A DNA stretch of 64,000 bases, taken from the NCBI RefSeq assembly GCF_017347585.1, contig NZ_AP024480.1:1696001-1760000 (forward strand). The letters are read 5' to 3'. Numbering within the stretch: the stretch's first letter is position 1; each line of letters opens with the position of its first letter. Both the position numbers and the translations under genes were made by a program. Source of the stretch: Caldicellulosiruptor diazotrophicus. Lineage in GTDB: Bacteria > Bacillota > Thermoanaerobacteria > Caldicellulosiruptorales > Caldicellulosiruptoraceae. The notes below the pieces were generated by a model. That model was not told where the DNA came from. It ran no database searches and saw nothing but the letters and a program-made list of their open reading frames with translations. Below are positions 7,871 through 19,175 of the stretch, piece by piece.

Positions 7871-8491
7871 TTAAATTACTCTCAAAACTGTTCCTTTCCT
7901 ATCAGCCAAGAAGTTACCGGAAGTAATATCTGAAACCTTCTTTATAAACTCATCTACCTCTTCTTTTTTGATTGCTAAAAACAAGTCTACAATTTGAGAA
8001 TATTCAATTTTTTCTATTATTGCATTATATCTTGAAATAAGCCATCTAATCTTATCAAAGTCAGAATATTCTATGCTCAGCAAAATCTCTTCACACTCAT
8101 GATACTCCAAAATACCTGCTTTCTCAAGTCCGAGAGTGGCTGCTTGTGTATATGCCCTAACAAGTCCTGAGGCACCCAGCAAAATTCCACCAAAATAGCG
8201 GGTTACTATTATAAGAACATTTGAAACATTGCTCTTTCTTATTACCTCCATGACAGGGAGTCCTGCTGTTCCCTGTGGTTCACCGTCATCTGAATATTTT
8301 TGTACAGGATATTCAATACCGTACGTATATGCATACACGTTGTGTGTTGCATCATAAAACTCTTTCCTGACTTGCTCAAGGAAGATATTAACCTCACGTT
8401 GATTTTCTACCTTGAAAACTGATGCAATAAATTTTGATTTTTTTTCAATAAATTCTACTCGGACATTTTGAGCAACCGTTTTAAATCCCAT
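7871..8491 (-). CDS. YigZ/IMPACT family protein (UPF0029)
   Basis: A 206-residue protein with the IMPACT N-terminal fold: SKFIASVFKVE, then DATHNVYAYTYG, SDDGEPQGTAGLPVMEVI and VTRYFGGILLGASGLVRAYTQAA, all signature stretches. A DUF1949-type C-terminal domain follows from about residue 135. Length is usual. Eukaryotic IMPACT affects translational control; the bacterial role is not settled. The ATG at 8491 has AAGGGG upstream. Probably transcribed alone or with the membrane-protein gene downstream. Confidence 0.95.
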   Translation of the reverse strand: MGFKTVAQNVRVEFIEKKSKFIASVFKVENQREVNIFLEQVRKEFYDATHNVYAYTYGIEYPVQKYSDDGEPQGTAGLPVMEVIRKSNVSNVLIIVTRYFGGILLGASGLVRAYTQAATLGLEKAGILEYHECEEILLSIEYSDFDKIRWLISRYNAIIEKIEYSQIVDLFLAIKKEEVDEFIKKVSDITSGNFLADRKGTVLRVI

Positions 8492-8548
8492 TTTTCGTTT
8501 TAAGCCCCTTTGCCGTGATTAATCAAATAACTATTTCTACATCAAAAA

Positions 8549-8583
8549 GGGCTGTCATTTTATGTTAAAATCTATGACAGCCC
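8549..8583 (-). terminator. Intrinsic terminator of the Nudix gene
   Basis: Arms GGGCTGTCAT (8549-8558) and ATGACAGCCC (8574-8583) are perfectly complementary. On the minus strand the stem is followed by a run of five T. Confidence 0.85.
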
Positions 8584-8620
8584 ATCAAATTTTTTCACCA
8601 TATATATTATAAATTGTGAT

Positions 8621-9043
8621 TTAAATATTCACAAGTTGTTTGTACTGTTCATACGCACAAGATGCTAAAGCCTTGTCTTGGCTGTAAGTAATCTTCTGGA
8701 TAGCTTCTTCAATGTCAAAATATCCAGCATCAAAAACATTCTCTTCCTTGTTTTCTTTCAAAAATTCTGGAGATCTTGCTTCCATGATATACCATATAAT
8801 CTTATTACAAACTGGTCTCTGACGTGTAACAGAATAGAACTCATAACTTGTTTGACCTGCCGTTGAGAGAATTGAAGCATCAATCCCAACTTCTTCTTTC
8901 ACTCTTCTTACTGCAACTTCGGGCGCAATCTCACCGTTTCGAATAACACCTTTTGGAAACACCCATTCGCCCTTTTCGTTTTTCATGATAAAGATTTTTC
9001 CCTGGTAGAACACAACTCCACCAGCACAATTACGGATTAGCAA
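8621..9043 (-). CDS. Nudix hydrolase
   Basis: About 140 residues. The Nudix box is recognisable as G-VIRNG-E-IAPEVAV-RRVKEEVGI. Compared with the consensus GX5EX7REUXEEXGU, the first Glu of REU is Arg, while the two metal-binding Glu of EE and the final Gly are kept. Substrate (nucleotide sugar, diadenosine polyphosphate, (d)NTP) is unknown; the short form and MSALLIRNCAGG-type start resemble diadenosine-tetraphosphate-type Nudix proteins. No ATG is available: a TTG at 9052 touches the AAAGGGG site, so the next in-frame TTG at 9043 is preferred. It ends at a strong terminator. Confidence 0.88.
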   Translation of the reverse strand: MLIRNCAGGVVFYQGKIFIMKNEKGEWVFPKGVIRNGEIAPEVAVRRVKEEVGIDASILSTAGQTSYEFYSVTRQRPVCNKIIWYIMEARSPEFLKENKEENVFDAGYFDIEEAIQKITYSQDKALASCAYEQYKQLVNI

Positions 9044-9135
9044 TGCGGACAACCCCTTTCTTTTATTTTAATGAAAATTTCCCCCTACTTTAATAATACC
9101 CTCTTTATTCATCATATTCAACAAATTTCATATAA

Positions 9136-10707
9136 TTATATCCTCTCAACAATCATATCAAGTAAAGTGCTAATTCCTCTGCCCTCTTGAGCAGAAATAA
9201 AAACATGTGGAAGATTATCAAACACATCTACATTTGAAAGGTCTACTTTATCTATCTTATTATAAACCCTTATAACAGGGATATTTTCTGCTCCAAGCTG
9301 TTTTAGCAAATCCTCAGAAACTTTTATGTGGTCATAAAAATATGGGTCGGATATATCTACTACGTTCAATATAAGGCTTGAATACTTGACTTCTTCTAAT
9401 GTTGAGGAAAATGCCTCAATAAGATGATGTGGCAAATTTCTTATAAATCCAACAGTATCAGTGAGCAAAAATTCTTTTCCCTTGTGATATACTCTTCTTG
9501 TTGTAGTATCAAGTGTCGCAAATAGTTTATCTTCTACTAAAACATTTGCTTTTGAGAGTTTGTTCATGAGAGTAGACTTACCCGCATTTGTGTAACCAAT
9601 GATTGATACCACCGGCATCTGATTTTCTATTCTGCTTTTTCTTTGTACTTCTCTGTTTTTTTTCACCTTTTCAAGTTCTTTTTTTATTTCTTCGATCCTA
9701 CGCTGGATATGTCTCCTGTCAATTTCAAGTTTGGTCTCACCTGGTCCCCTTGTTCCTATTCCACCACCAAGTCTTGAAAGTAGCACTCCTGTTCCACGCA
9801 GGCGCGGAAGCAGTGTCAAAAGCTGTGCAAGTTCTACCTGAAGTTTTCCTTCTTTTGTCCTTGCACGTTTTGCAAATATGTCAAGTATAACATCAGTTCT
9901 ATCTATTACTTTTCTCAAAAGCAGCTCTTCCAAGTTTTTTATCTGAGCAGGTGAAAGCTCTCTATTGAATATAACAACGTCAATGTCTTTTTGCTGACAG
10001 ATTGAAAGTATCTCTTCAGCTTTACCTCTTCCTATAAAATATGCAGGGTCTATGCTCCTTCTTACTTGTACTATCGTGTCAACAACTTTAACTCCTGCTG
10101 TATTGCACAGACTCTCAAGCTCTTCTAAAAGATGCCTGTCAAGATCAGATAAACTTTTTGGCCACACATCAACTAGTAAAGCCCTTTCTTCTTTTTCTGC
10201 CATAACCTCATGAGTTTTTTCTCTTTCCTTCTGTTTTTCATCCAGTTCTGTGATCTTAGATGATATATCAAGACTGTAAAAATATTCTATTCTGTACGGT
10301 CCGATCGTTTCCACCTCTTTAAGAAACCTTCCCCAAAAAGCTAATGTAGCTTCTTCAGTTTTGAGAGAGACTGTCATAACATAGTCATATTTTTTCAATA
10401 TAAGTGTAGAAAGTTCAAACATTGATGGATGCGATAAAGAAGATAATTTTGTAAAGATTAACGCTGCCTTTTTAGGGAAAGAATCCTGGTTTTCCAATTC
10501 GTCAAATTCCTTTTTTTCTATTAGGACTTCTTCAATTCTTCCTTTTCTGTTCAATACAATTGCTACTTCCTTATTGAGATTTAATGAAAACTCCTTCAAA
10601 GAGTTGTAAATAAACTCATCAATCATATATTCTTCTGTCTGATGGGACTTTAGTTTTTGAATCACACTGTAATAATACTCTCTTATTCTTGGCATAGAAT
10701 CTATCAA
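9136..10707 (-). CDS. hflX: Ribosome-associated GTPase HflX
   Basis: About 523 residues. The N-terminal half holds the HflX domain (VDVWPKSLSDLD..., VVDTIVQVRRSIDPAYFIGRGKAEEI). A glycine-rich linker follows (LLSRLGGGIGTRGPGETKLE), then a coiled-coil stretch (RRHIQRRIEEIKKELEKVKK). The G domain has GYTNAGKST (Walker A), DTVGFIRNLPHHLIEAF and NKID. An extra N-terminal region of about 190 residues precedes the usual HflX core. The start is a TTG at 10707, directly after GGAGGTG. A longer reading frame reaches 10770 but would run into the tuf terminator, so it is rejected. HflX splits stalled or hibernating ribosomes after stress. Confidence 0.93.
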   Translation of the reverse strand: MIDSMPRIREYYYSVIQKLKSHQTEEYMIDEFIYNSLKEFSLNLNKEVAIVLNRKGRIEEVLIEKKEFDELENQDSFPKKAALIFTKLSSLSHPSMFELSTLILKKYDYVMTVSLKTEEATLAFWGRFLKEVETIGPYRIEYFYSLDISSKITELDEKQKEREKTHEVMAEKEERALLVDVWPKSLSDLDRHLLEELESLCNTAGVKVVDTIVQVRRSIDPAYFIGRGKAEEILSICQQKDIDVVIFNRELSPAQIKNLEELLLRKVIDRTDVILDIFAKRARTKEGKLQVELAQLLTLLPRLRGTGVLLSRLGGGIGTRGPGETKLEIDRRHIQRRIEEIKKELEKVKKNREVQRKSRIENQMPVVSIIGYTNAGKSTLMNKLSKANVLVEDKLFATLDTTTRRVYHKGKEFLLTDTVGFIRNLPHHLIEAFSSTLEEVKYSSLILNVVDISDPYFYDHIKVSEDLLKQLGAENIPVIRVYNKIDKVDLSNVDVFDNLPHVFISAQEGRGISTLLDMIVERI

Positions 10708-10763
10708 AAACACCTCCCCTGAAATACAATAGTTTTCACAATATATTCTCTTTAGCCAAAAAA

Positions 10764-10819
10764 AGCCCAAACCTAAGTTTAAAAAGCTTCCAAAGCTTTT
10801 CTTACCTTAGGCTTGGGCC
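10764..10819 (-). terminator. Strong intrinsic terminator of the str operon (tuf)
   Basis: A 13-base outer stem (10765-10777 with 10806-10818, one G-U pair) encloses a second small stem AAAAGCTT/AGCTTTT. On the minus strand it is followed by seven T. It lies 8 bases after the tuf stop. Confidence 0.9.
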
Positions 10820-10826
10820 TTTCTGA

Positions 10827-12029
10827 TTATTCAATTATTGTTGTAACAGAACCTGCACCAACAGTTCTTCCGCCTTCACGGATAGCAAATCTGAGTCCTG
10901 ACTCAATAGCAATTGGAGAAATAAGCTCAACTGTCATTTCGACATTGTCACCAGGCATGCACATCTCTACACCCTCTGGCAGTGTAATCGTTCCTGTAAC
11001 GTCAGTTGTTCTGAAATAGAACTGTGGTCTGTACCCATTGAAGAACGGCGTATGTCTTCCACCCTCTTCTTTTGTCAAGACGTAAACCTGTGCTTTGAAC
11101 TTTGTATGAGGTTTAATTGTGCCTGGCTTTGCAAGAACCTGACCTCTTTCAACCTCATTCTTCTGAATACCTCTGAGAAGACATCCTACATTGTCACCAG
11201 CAACAGCCTCGTCAAGTACCTTTCTAAACATTTCAATACCTGTTACAACTGTCTTTCTTGGCTCTGGAGCAAAACCTACAATTTCAACCTCTTCGCCAGT
11301 CTTAAGTGTTCCTCTTTCAACTCTACCTGTTACAACAGTACCTCTACCTGTGATTGAGAACACGTCTTCAATTGGCATCAAGAATGGTTTGTCAATATCT
11401 CTTTGTGGTGTTGGGATGTATTTGTCAACAGCATCCATAAGTTCTAAGATACACTGATACTCTGGAGCATTTGGATCCTGTGACGTTGACTCTAAAGCCT
11501 TCAACGCTGAACCTTTTACTATTGGTACTTCATCCCCAGGATAGCCATACTTAGATAGAAGCTCTCTTACTTCCATTTCAACCAACTCAATCAATTCTGG
11601 ATCGTCTACCATGTCAACTTTGTTGAGGAATACAACGATGTATGGAACGTTAACCTGTCGAGCAAGCAAAATGTGCTCTCTTGTCTGTGGCATTGGACCG
11701 TCTGCTGCAGATACAACCAAGATTGCACCGTCCATCTGCGCAGCACCTGTTATCATGTTCTTGACATAGTCAGCGTGACCTGGACAGTCAACGTGTGCAT
11801 AGTGCCTTGCATCTGTTTCATATTCAACGTGTGCTGTGTTGATTGTAATACCTCTTTCTCTTTCCTCTGGAGCCTTGTCAATCTGGTCATAAGCCATAAA
11901 CTGCGCTTTACCTTTGAGAGCTAAAACCTTTGTGATTGCAGCTGTCAATGTTGTTTTTCCATGGTCAACGTGTCCAATTGTACCTATGTTTACGTGTGGT
12001 TTTGTTCTTTCAAATTTAGCCTTTGCCAT
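10827..12029 (-). CDS. tuf: Elongation factor Tu
   Basis: A 400-residue EF-Tu. Domain 1 carries GHVDHGKT (P-loop), the switch I segment [25 protein letters not shown] and NKVDMVDD; domains 2 and 3 follow to the conserved [15 protein letters not shown]. The start is the ATG at 12029 ([19 protein letters not shown]), seven codons after an unused in-frame ATG. It delivers aminoacyl-tRNA to the ribosome. It is the last gene of the str operon and ends at a strong terminator. Confidence 0.99.
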   Translation of the reverse strand: MAKAKFERTKPHVNIGTIGHVDHGKTTLTAAITKVLALKGKAQFMAYDQIDKAPEERERGITINTAHVEYETDARHYAHVDCPGHADYVKNMITGAAQMDGAILVVSAADGPMPQTREHILLARQVNVPYIVVFLNKVDMVDDPELIELVEMEVRELLSKYGYPGDEVPIVKGSALKALESTSQDPNAPEYQCILELMDAVDKYIPTPQRDIDKPFLMPIEDVFSITGRGTVVTGRVERGTLKTGEEVEIVGFAPEPRKTVVTGIEMFRKVLDEAVAGDNVGCLLRGIQKNEVERGQVLAKPGTIKPHTKFKAQVYVLTKEEGGRHTPFFNGYRPQFYFRTTDVTGTITLPEGVEMCMPGDNVEMTVELISPIAIESGLRFAIREGGRTVGAGSVTTIIE

Positions 12030-12112
12030 CCTGATTTTATCCTCCTTCACAATAATATTTTATTTATGTGAATTTTTAAAATTGCAACCGCAGTTTAAGA
12101 CTATTTTAACAC

Positions 12113-14188
12113 TTATTTATTCTTCATTTCAAGAATCTTATCAGCAATATTCTTTGGAACTTCTTCATAGTGGTCAAACTGCATGGTGTATGTTCCTCGA
12201 CCCTGTGTCTTTGACCTCAAGTCTGTTGCATAACCAAACATCTCAGCAAGCGGAACATATGCACGAATAACCTGCGCATTTCCTCTAAGTTCCATTCCCT
12301 CAATTCTTCCACGTCTGGAGTTTATATCACCCATGACATCTCCCATGTACTCTTCAGGAACAACAACCTCGACCTTCATAATAGGCTCTAAGAGTACTGG
12401 GTCTGCTTTTTTCATACCTTCTCTGAAGGCTTGAGCTGCTGCAATTCTGAACGCCATGTCGCTTGAGTCGACTTCGTGGTATGAACCATCAAACAATGTA
12501 ACTCTTACGTCCACTACAGGATATCCTGCCAACACACCTGACTGCATTGCTTCCTGAACACCTGCATCAACAGATGGTATGAATTCTTTTGGAATCACAC
12601 CACCAACTATCTTGTTCACAAACTCATACCCTGCACCTCTTTCAAGCGGTTCAAGTTCAAGCCAAACGTGACCGTATTGACCTCTACCACCAGACTGTCT
12701 GATATATTTTCCTTCAACCTTGACAGATTTCTTGATTGTCTCTTTGTAAGCTACCTGAGGTTTACCTACATTAACTTCTACTTTAAATTCTCTTCTCATT
12801 CTGTCAACAATAATCTCTAAATGCAACTCTCCCATACCTGCAATAAGTGTTTGCCCTGTTTCATGGTTTGTAGATACCTTGAATGTCGGGTCTTCTTCAG
12901 CAAGTCTTTGCAGTGCAATACCCATCTTTTCTTGGTCAGCTTTTGTCTTTGGTTCAATAGCAACTTGTATAACAGGTTCTGGGAACTCCATAGACTCTAA
13001 TACAATTGGATGATTTTCATCACAGAGGGTGTCACCTGTTGTTGTATTAGAAAGACCAATTGCTGCACAAATATCACCGGCATATACAGCATCAACATCT
13101 TCTCGATGGTTTGCATGCATGTGCAACAGTCTTCCTACTCTTTCTTTCTTGTTCTTTGTTGAGTTATAAACATATGAACCTGCATGAAGAACACCTGAGT
13201 AAACTCTTAAAAATGTCAGTTTACCAACATATGGGTCAGACATAATCTTAAATGCCAGTGCACAAAACGGCTCATCTTCACTTGTTTTTCTTTCAATTTC
13301 TTCACCAGTATCAGGTGAAAATCCTTTTACTGCAGCAATGTCAACAGGTGATGGCAGATAATCAACAACTGCATCTAAAAGTGGTTGAACACCTTTATTT
13401 CTATATGATGAACCACATAATACAGGTGTCATTTGCATGTTGATTGTAGCCTTTCTTATTGCAGCCTTGAGCTCTTCAACTGTAATCTCTTCACCCTCTA
13501 AATATTTCATCATAATCTCTTCATCAGTCTCAGCAACAGCCTCTAAAAGTTTAATTCTATACTCTTCCGCAATATCTTTTACATCCTCTGGAATCTCAGT
13601 CTCTTGAGATACTTTTCCAAGATCATCAACATAAATTATAGCCTTCATTGTCAGAAGGTCTACAATCCCTCTAAAAGTATCCTCTTTCCCAATTGGAACC
13701 TGTATTGCAACCGGATTTGCACCAAGTCTTTCTTTCATCATATCAATGACATTGAAAAAGTTCGCACCCATTATATCCATCTTATTTACATAAGCTATCC
13801 TTGGCACACGGTATTTGTCAGCCTGTCTCCAAACAGTCTCTGACTGTGGCTCAACACCGCCTTTTGCACAAAATACAGCAATTGCACCGTCAAGCACGCG
13901 CAGGGACCTTTCTACCTCAACTGTGAAGTCCACATGTCCTGGTGTGTCAATGATGTTTATCCTGTGACCTTTCCATTCACATGTTGTGGCAGCAGAGGTG
14001 ATTGTAATACCTCTTTCCTGTTCCTGTTCCATCCAGTCCATAGTAGCAGTCCCTTCGTGGACTTCACCCATCTTGTGGACCTTACCTGTGTAAAAAAGAA
14101 TTCTTTCTGTTGTTGTAGTCTTCCCCGCATCTATATGAGCCATAATACCTATATTTCTTGTTTTTTCAAGTGGAAACTGCCTGGGCAA
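12113..14188 (-). CDS. fusA: Elongation factor G
   Basis: A 691-residue EF-G of standard length. GTPase motifs [30 protein letters not shown] and NKMD are present, followed by domains II-V (domain IV begins near [28 protein letters not shown]). It catalyses translocation and, with RRF, ribosome recycling. It lies between rpsG and tuf, the usual str order. Confidence 0.99.
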   Translation of the reverse strand: MPRQFPLEKTRNIGIMAHIDAGKTTTTERILFYTGKVHKMGEVHEGTATMDWMEQEQERGITITSAATTCEWKGHRINIIDTPGHVDFTVEVERSLRVLDGAIAVFCAKGGVEPQSETVWRQADKYRVPRIAYVNKMDIMGANFFNVIDMMKERLGANPVAIQVPIGKEDTFRGIVDLLTMKAIIYVDDLGKVSQETEIPEDVKDIAEEYRIKLLEAVAETDEEIMMKYLEGEEITVEELKAAIRKATINMQMTPVLCGSSYRNKGVQPLLDAVVDYLPSPVDIAAVKGFSPDTGEEIERKTSEDEPFCALAFKIMSDPYVGKLTFLRVYSGVLHAGSYVYNSTKNKKERVGRLLHMHANHREDVDAVYAGDICAAIGLSNTTTGDTLCDENHPIVLESMEFPEPVIQVAIEPKTKADQEKMGIALQRLAEEDPTFKVSTNHETGQTLIAGMGELHLEIIVDRMRREFKVEVNVGKPQVAYKETIKKSVKVEGKYIRQSGGRGQYGHVWLELEPLERGAGYEFVNKIVGGVIPKEFIPSVDAGVQEAMQSGVLAGYPVVDVRVTLFDGSYHEVDSSDMAFRIAAAQAFREGMKKADPVLLEPIMKVEVVVPEEYMGDVMGDINSRRGRIEGMELRGNAQVIRAYVPLAEMFGYATDLRSKTQGRGTYTMQFDHYEEVPKNIADKILEMKNK

Positions 14189-14217
14189 TTTCTTCTGTCC
14201 TCCTTGTCAAAATAGTA

Positions 14218-14706
<489 letters not shown>

Positions 14707-14760
14707 CTATAAAACTGTAAATATTCATGCCTATCTTTCCCATACACTTTTTTGAAAATT

Positions 14761-15198
14761 TTATTTCTTTGCAGCGCCTGCTGCTTGTTGTTTTGGCCTT
14801 TTTGCACCGTACTTAGAACGGCCCTGTCTTCTGTTAGCAACACCAGCACAATCCAAAGTACCTCTTACAATATGGTATCTGACACCTGGCAAGTCCTTGA
14901 CTCTTCCGCCTCTTACCAGAACAACTGAGTGTTCCTGTAAGTTGTGACCAATACCAGGAATGTATGCTGTCACTTCAATACCATTTGTAAGTCTTACCCT
15001 TGCAACTTTTCTTAAAGCTGAGTTTGGCTTTTTAGGAGTAACAGTTTTGACAACTGTGCAAACTCCTCTTCTCTGAGGACAGCTGATATCATAATACTTC
15101 TTTTTCAAAGAGTTAAACCCCTTTTGAAGTGCTGGTGCCTTTGACTTTTCAACTTTTTTCTCTCTGCCGTATCTAACAAGCTGGTTTATTGTTGGCAT
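14761..15198 (-). CDS. rpsL: 30S ribosomal protein S12
   Basis: 145 residues, beginning [15 protein letters not shown]. The conserved [17 protein letters not shown] (with the lysine targeted by streptomycin-resistance mutations), [29 protein letters not shown] and an alanine/lysine-rich tail are all present. It sits at the decoding centre. It follows the L7Ae-like gene. Confidence 0.99.
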   Translation of the reverse strand: MPTINQLVRYGREKKVEKSKAPALQKGFNSLKKKYYDISCPQRRGVCTVVKTVTPKKPNSALRKVARVRLTNGIEVTAYIPGIGHNLQEHSVVLVRGGRVKDLPGVRYHIVRGTLDCAGVANRRQGRSKYGAKRPKQQAAGAAKK

Positions 15199-15221
15199 TC
15201 TTGCACCTCCTTGAAAAAATC

Positions 15222-15476
15222 TTATTCAATTATCGCGGCGGACGATGCCGCCACACTTATACCACAAATTCTTCCAAGTTCCTTTTTTGAATCCACAAAT
15301 ACAAGCTTAATCCCTTTTTGCTTGCACATATCTATGATATCCCTCACTACCCACTCATCACTGTCCTTTGCGACAAAAACAACCTTCGCTTTGCCTTTTT
15401 GGATAGCTTGGGCAGTCTGGCGCGCACCAACTGTCTTCTGTGAAGTTTTTAAAGCCTCAATTTCTGATGATGACAA
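15222..15476 (-). CDS. L7Ae-family RNA-binding protein (YbxF/RplGB-like)
   Basis: About 84 residues of the L7Ae/L30e/S12e/Gadd45 fold: [32 protein letters not shown], then [19 protein letters not shown]. In Bacillus the equivalent YbxF lies at this same position before rpsL and binds kink-turn RNA. A GTG at 15482 is too close to the GGGAGGAA site, so the in-frame TTG at 15476 is the better start. It is the first gene after the promoter at 15526-15554. Confidence 0.92.
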   Translation of the reverse strand: MSSSEIEALKTSQKTVGARQTAQAIQKGKAKVVFVAKDSDEWVVRDIIDMCKQKGIKLVFVDSKKELGRICGISVAASSAAIIE

Positions 15477-15525
15477 ATTCACTTCCTCCCTCTTTTACAT
15501 GGAAGGTGTAAAATTACACTCAAAT

Positions 15526-15554
15526 ATAATAACACTCAAATTATTTAATGTCAA
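15526..15554 (-). promoter_or_regulatory. Sigma-A promoter of the L7Ae-rpsL-rpsG-fusA-tuf operon
   Basis: TTGACA (15549-15554) and TATTAT (15526-15531) on the minus strand with a 17-base spacer, about 45 bases before the L7Ae-like gene. It would let the str operon be expressed separately from rpoBC. Confidence 0.75.
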
Positions 15555-15612
15555 GAAAGTTTAAAAGCACATCTTTTGTTTTATTGCAACTTCAAAAAAT
15601 TTTAATTTTGGA

Positions 15613-15642
15613 GCGGGCATACCTTTTCTTTGAGGCATACCC
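15613..15642 (-). terminator. Hairpin after rpoC, probable partial terminator
   Basis: An 11-base GC-rich stem (minus-strand GCGGGTATGCC with GGTATGCCCGC, two G-U pairs) lies just after the rpoC double stop TAG TAG. The T-run is weak and begins some 13 bases later, so termination may be incomplete and allow read-through into the str genes. Confidence 0.6.
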
Positions 15643-15655
15643 GCAACCAATACTA

Positions 15656-18600
15656 CTACTGATTTTCTTCAATCACAATGTTTCTATACTTTGCCATTCC
15701 AGTTCCTGCAGGAATAAGTTTACCAATGATGACATTCTCTTTGAGCCCAATTAGTGGATCAACTTTTCCTTTTATTGCTGCATCTGTCAATACCCTTGTG
15801 GTCTCCTGAAATGACGCAGCAGACAAGAATGACTCAGTCGAAAGCGCTGCTTTTGTTATACCAAGAAGTACCCTTCTTCCAAGTGCAGGACGTTTCCCTT
15901 CTGCTATTGCCTTGTCGTTTTCTTCTTCAAACCTGTGTATTTCAACAATGTCGCCTGGCAAAAGCTCAGTATCGCCTGGGTCTTCTATTTTGACCTTTTT
16001 CATCATCTGTCTGATTATTATCTCTATATGCTTGTCGTTTATATCAACACCCTGCATCTTGTAAACTTTCTGCACCTCAGCTAAAAGATAGCTCTGGACA
16101 CCTCTTGGTCCTTTTATTCTTAAAAGGTCGTGCGGATTTATTGAACCTTCTGTCAACTCATCCCCTGCTCGAATGTAGTCACCATCGTTTACTTTTAATC
16201 GTGCACCGTAGGGTATTTCATATGTTCTCTCTTCACCATTGTCATTTCGAACAGTTATCGTCCTCTTTTTATCTTCTTTTATTGAAACATACCCTTCTAT
16301 TTCAGAAATCACAGCAACACCCTTTGGTTTTCTAGCCTCGAACAACTCCTCAACCCTTGGAAGACCTTGTGTGATGTCTTGTCCAGCAATACCACCTGTG
16401 TGGAAAGTTCTCATTGTAAGCTGAGTACCCGGCTCACCTATAGCCTGTGCAGCAATTATTCCCACTGCTTCACCTACGTTTACCGGCTGACCTGTACCAA
16501 GGTCAAGTCCATAACATTTTGTACAAACGCCATATCTTGTTTTGCACTCTAAAACTGACCTTACATATACCCTTTTGATTCCAGCATCTACTATCTTTTT
16601 TGCTGCCTCTTCAGTAATTAGCTCGTTTTTCTTTACAATTATCTCGCCTGTCATTTCATTTTTTATATCATCAGCTGCATACCTTCCTATAATCCTTTCT
16701 TCAAGTGTTTCAATTACCTCTGTGCCATCTCTTATCTCTTCAACCCATATACCTTTTTCTGTTCCACAATCCTCTTCCCTTACAATTATGTCCTGTGCAA
16801 CATCTACAAGTCTTCTCGTAAGATATCCTGAATCTGCAGTTCTGAGCGCTGTGTCAGCAAGCCCTTTTCGTGCACCATGTGTGGATATAAAAAATTCTAT
16901 AACATTGAGCCCCTCTCTAAAGTTTGACTTAATCGGCATCTCAATTGTTTTTCCAGATGGGTTTGCCATCAGTCCTCTCATACCAGCAAGTTGTGATATC
17001 TGATTTTTTGAGCCTCTTGCACCAGAATTAGCCATCATAAATATTGGATTAAATTCATCAAGATTCTGAATAAGCTCTTCTGTGAGCTTGTCTTTTGTTT
17101 CGTTCCATATAGAAATTACTTGCTCATACCTTTCTTGGTCAGAAATCAAGCCATGTCTGTATAGTTTTTCAATGTTCTCAACCTTTTGTTCAGCCTCTGC
17201 TATGAGTTTCTGCTTAACTTCTGGAATAACCATATCTGAAACTGAGATAGTAATCGCCCCTCTTGTTGAAAATCTAAATCCAAGTTCTTTTATCTCATCC
17301 AGTATCTCTGCCGTTCGAGTATTTCCATAAACTTTTATACATCTATCAATAATTTTTCCTAACATCTTTTTATCTACAAGTGTATCAATTTCATACCTCA
17401 AAAGATTTTCTCTTTTGCTTCTGTCAACAAACCCAAGATCTTGTGGTATTACTTGATTTAGTATTATTTTGCCAACCGTTGTCTCAACTAGTCCAGAGAT
17501 AATTTCCCCTTCTACTTCTGCTATCCTCTTAACTTTTATCCTTGCATGGAGACCAACAACCTTGTGTTCATACGCTAAAAGCGCTTCTTCTTCTGAGGAG
17601 AATATCATTCCCTCGCCCTTATCGCCTTTCTTTTCAAGAGTGAGGTAGTAAATTCCCAAAACCATATCCTGGGTTGGAACCACAATTGGTTTGCCATCTG
17701 CTGGTTTTAATAAGTTATTTGCAGAAAGCATCAAAAACCTTGCTTCAGCCTGAGCTTCGGCTGAAAGTGGAACGTGTACCGCCATTTGGTCACCGTCAAA
17801 GTCAGCATTGTACGCTGTACAAACAAGCGGGTGAAGTCTTATAGCTCTTCCTTCAACAAGCACTGGTTCAAACGCCTGAATACCAAGCCTGTGTAAAGTA
17901 GGTGCTCTGTTTAGAAGTACTGGATGGTCTTTTATTACCTCTTCTAAAATATCCCAAACCTCGCTTCTCTGTCTCTCGACAGCTTTTTTTGCATTTTTTA
18001 TGTTGTTACAGATTCCTTTTTCAACCAGCTTTTTCATAACAAATGGTTTGAAAAGTTCTAAAGCCATCTCTTTTGGAAGACCGCACTGGTAAATCTTGAG
18101 CTCAGGTCCTACAACTATAACAGAACGCCCTGAATAGTCAACTCTTTTTCCCAAAAGGTTCTGTCTGAATCTCCCCTGCTTTCCTTTGAGCATATCAGAA
18201 AGTGATTTTAGCGGTCTGTTGCCAGGACCTGTTACCGGTCTTCCTCTTCTTCCATTGTCTATAAGAGCATCAACAGCTTCTTGAAGCATTCTCTTTTCGT
18301 TCCTGATAATTATATCGGGTGCACCTAAGTCCATTAGTTTTTTGAGCCTATTGTTTCTGTTTATTACTCTTCTATAAAGGTCATTTAGGTCAGATGTTGC
18401 AAACCTTCCACCGTCAAGCTGAACCATTGGTCTGAGTTCAGGTGGAATAACAGGTATAACGTCAAGTATCATCCATTCAGGACGGTTGCCAGACTTTCTA
18501 AAAGCTTCAACAACCTCAAGTCTTTTGATTATCTTTAATTTTTTCTGGCCTGTTGCAGTCTCAAGTTCTTGCCTGAGCTCCTGCGATAGTTTATCAAGGT

Positions 18601-19147
18601 CAATTTCCTTCAAAAGCTCTTTTATCGCCTCAGCTCCCATTCCTGCCTTGAACCTATCGCCATACTTCTCTTTTAGCTCTCTGTATTCTTTTTCCGAAAG
18701 AATTTGTTTCTTTTCTAAATTTGGCACGTCACCTGGATCAATTACTACATATGCAGCAAAGTACAAAACCTTTTCTAAATTTCGTGGTGTCATGTCTAAA
18801 ATGAGTCCCATTCTGCTTGGAACACCTTTAAAATACCAGATGTGAGAGACAGGGGCAGCAAGCTCAATATGCCCCATCCTCTCACGTCTTACCTTTGCCT
18901 TTGTTACCTCAACACCACATTTGTCACATACAACACCTTTATATTTAACTTTTTTATACTTTCCACAGTGGCATTCCCAGTCTTTTGTTGGTCCAAAAAT
19001 CTTTTCACAGAAAAGCCCATCCTTCTCGGGCTTGAGTGTTCTATAGTTTATAGTCTCGGGTTTTTTTACCTCCCCACGCGACCATTCTCTTATCTTTTCA
19101 GGAGAAGCAAGACTAATTTTGATAGCATCGAAATTGAACAAATCCAT
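15656..19147 (-). CDS. rpoC: RNA polymerase beta' subunit
   Basis: 1163 residues. The N-terminal zinc finger (CHCG...CDKCG), the active-site loop [12 protein letters not shown] with three catalytic aspartates, the trigger-loop region ([28 protein letters not shown]) and the second zinc site ([13 protein letters not shown]) are all visible. The start is the ATG at 19147 ([23 protein letters not shown]), the usual bacterial N-terminus. Upstream in-frame codons overlap the rpoB end and are not used. It ends in two adjacent TAG stops. Confidence 0.99.
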   Translation of the reverse strand: MDLFNFDAIKISLASPEKIREWSRGEVKKPETINYRTLKPEKDGLFCEKIFGPTKDWECHCGKYKKVKYKGVVCDKCGVEVTKAKVRRERMGHIELAAPVSHIWYFKGVPSRMGLILDMTPRNLEKVLYFAAYVVIDPGDVPNLEKKQILSEKEYRELKEKYGDRFKAGMGAEAIKELLKEIDLDKLSQELRQELETATGQKKLKIIKRLEVVEAFRKSGNRPEWMILDVIPVIPPELRPMVQLDGGRFATSDLNDLYRRVINRNNRLKKLMDLGAPDIIIRNEKRMLQEAVDALIDNGRRGRPVTGPGNRPLKSLSDMLKGKQGRFRQNLLGKRVDYSGRSVIVVGPELKIYQCGLPKEMALELFKPFVMKKLVEKGICNNIKNAKKAVERQRSEVWDILEEVIKDHPVLLNRAPTLHRLGIQAFEPVLVEGRAIRLHPLVCTAYNADFDGDQMAVHVPLSAEAQAEARFLMLSANNLLKPADGKPIVVPTQDMVLGIYYLTLEKKGDKGEGMIFSSEEEALLAYEHKVVGLHARIKVKRIAEVEGEIISGLVETTVGKIILNQVIPQDLGFVDRSKRENLLRYEIDTLVDKKMLGKIIDRCIKVYGNTRTAEILDEIKELGFRFSTRGAITISVSDMVIPEVKQKLIAEAEQKVENIEKLYRHGLISDQERYEQVISIWNETKDKLTEELIQNLDEFNPIFMMANSGARGSKNQISQLAGMRGLMANPSGKTIEMPIKSNFREGLNVIEFFISTHGARKGLADTALRTADSGYLTRRLVDVAQDIIVREEDCGTEKGIWVEEIRDGTEVIETLEERIIGRYAADDIKNEMTGEIIVKKNELITEEAAKKIVDAGIKRVYVRSVLECKTRYGVCTKCYGLDLGTGQPVNVGEAVGIIAAQAIGEPGTQLTMRTFHTGGIAGQDITQGLPRVEELFEARKPKGVAVISEIEGYVSIKEDKKRTITVRNDNGEERTYEIPYGARLKVNDGDYIRAGDELTEGSINPHDLLRIKGPRGVQSYLLAEVQKVYKMQGVDINDKHIEIIIRQMMKKVKIEDPGDTELLPGDIVEIHRFEEENDKAIAEGKRPALGRRVLLGITKAALSTESFLSAASFQETTRVLTDAAIKGKVDPLIGLKENVIIGKLIPAGTGMAKYRNIVIEENQ

Positions 19148-19175
19148 CAGTCTTAACACCCACCTTTTCGAGGTT

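Noticed and set aside
10708-10770. N-terminal extension of HflX from the ATG at 10770
   Set aside because: It would translate part of the tuf terminator; the GGAGGTG site supports the TTG at 10707.
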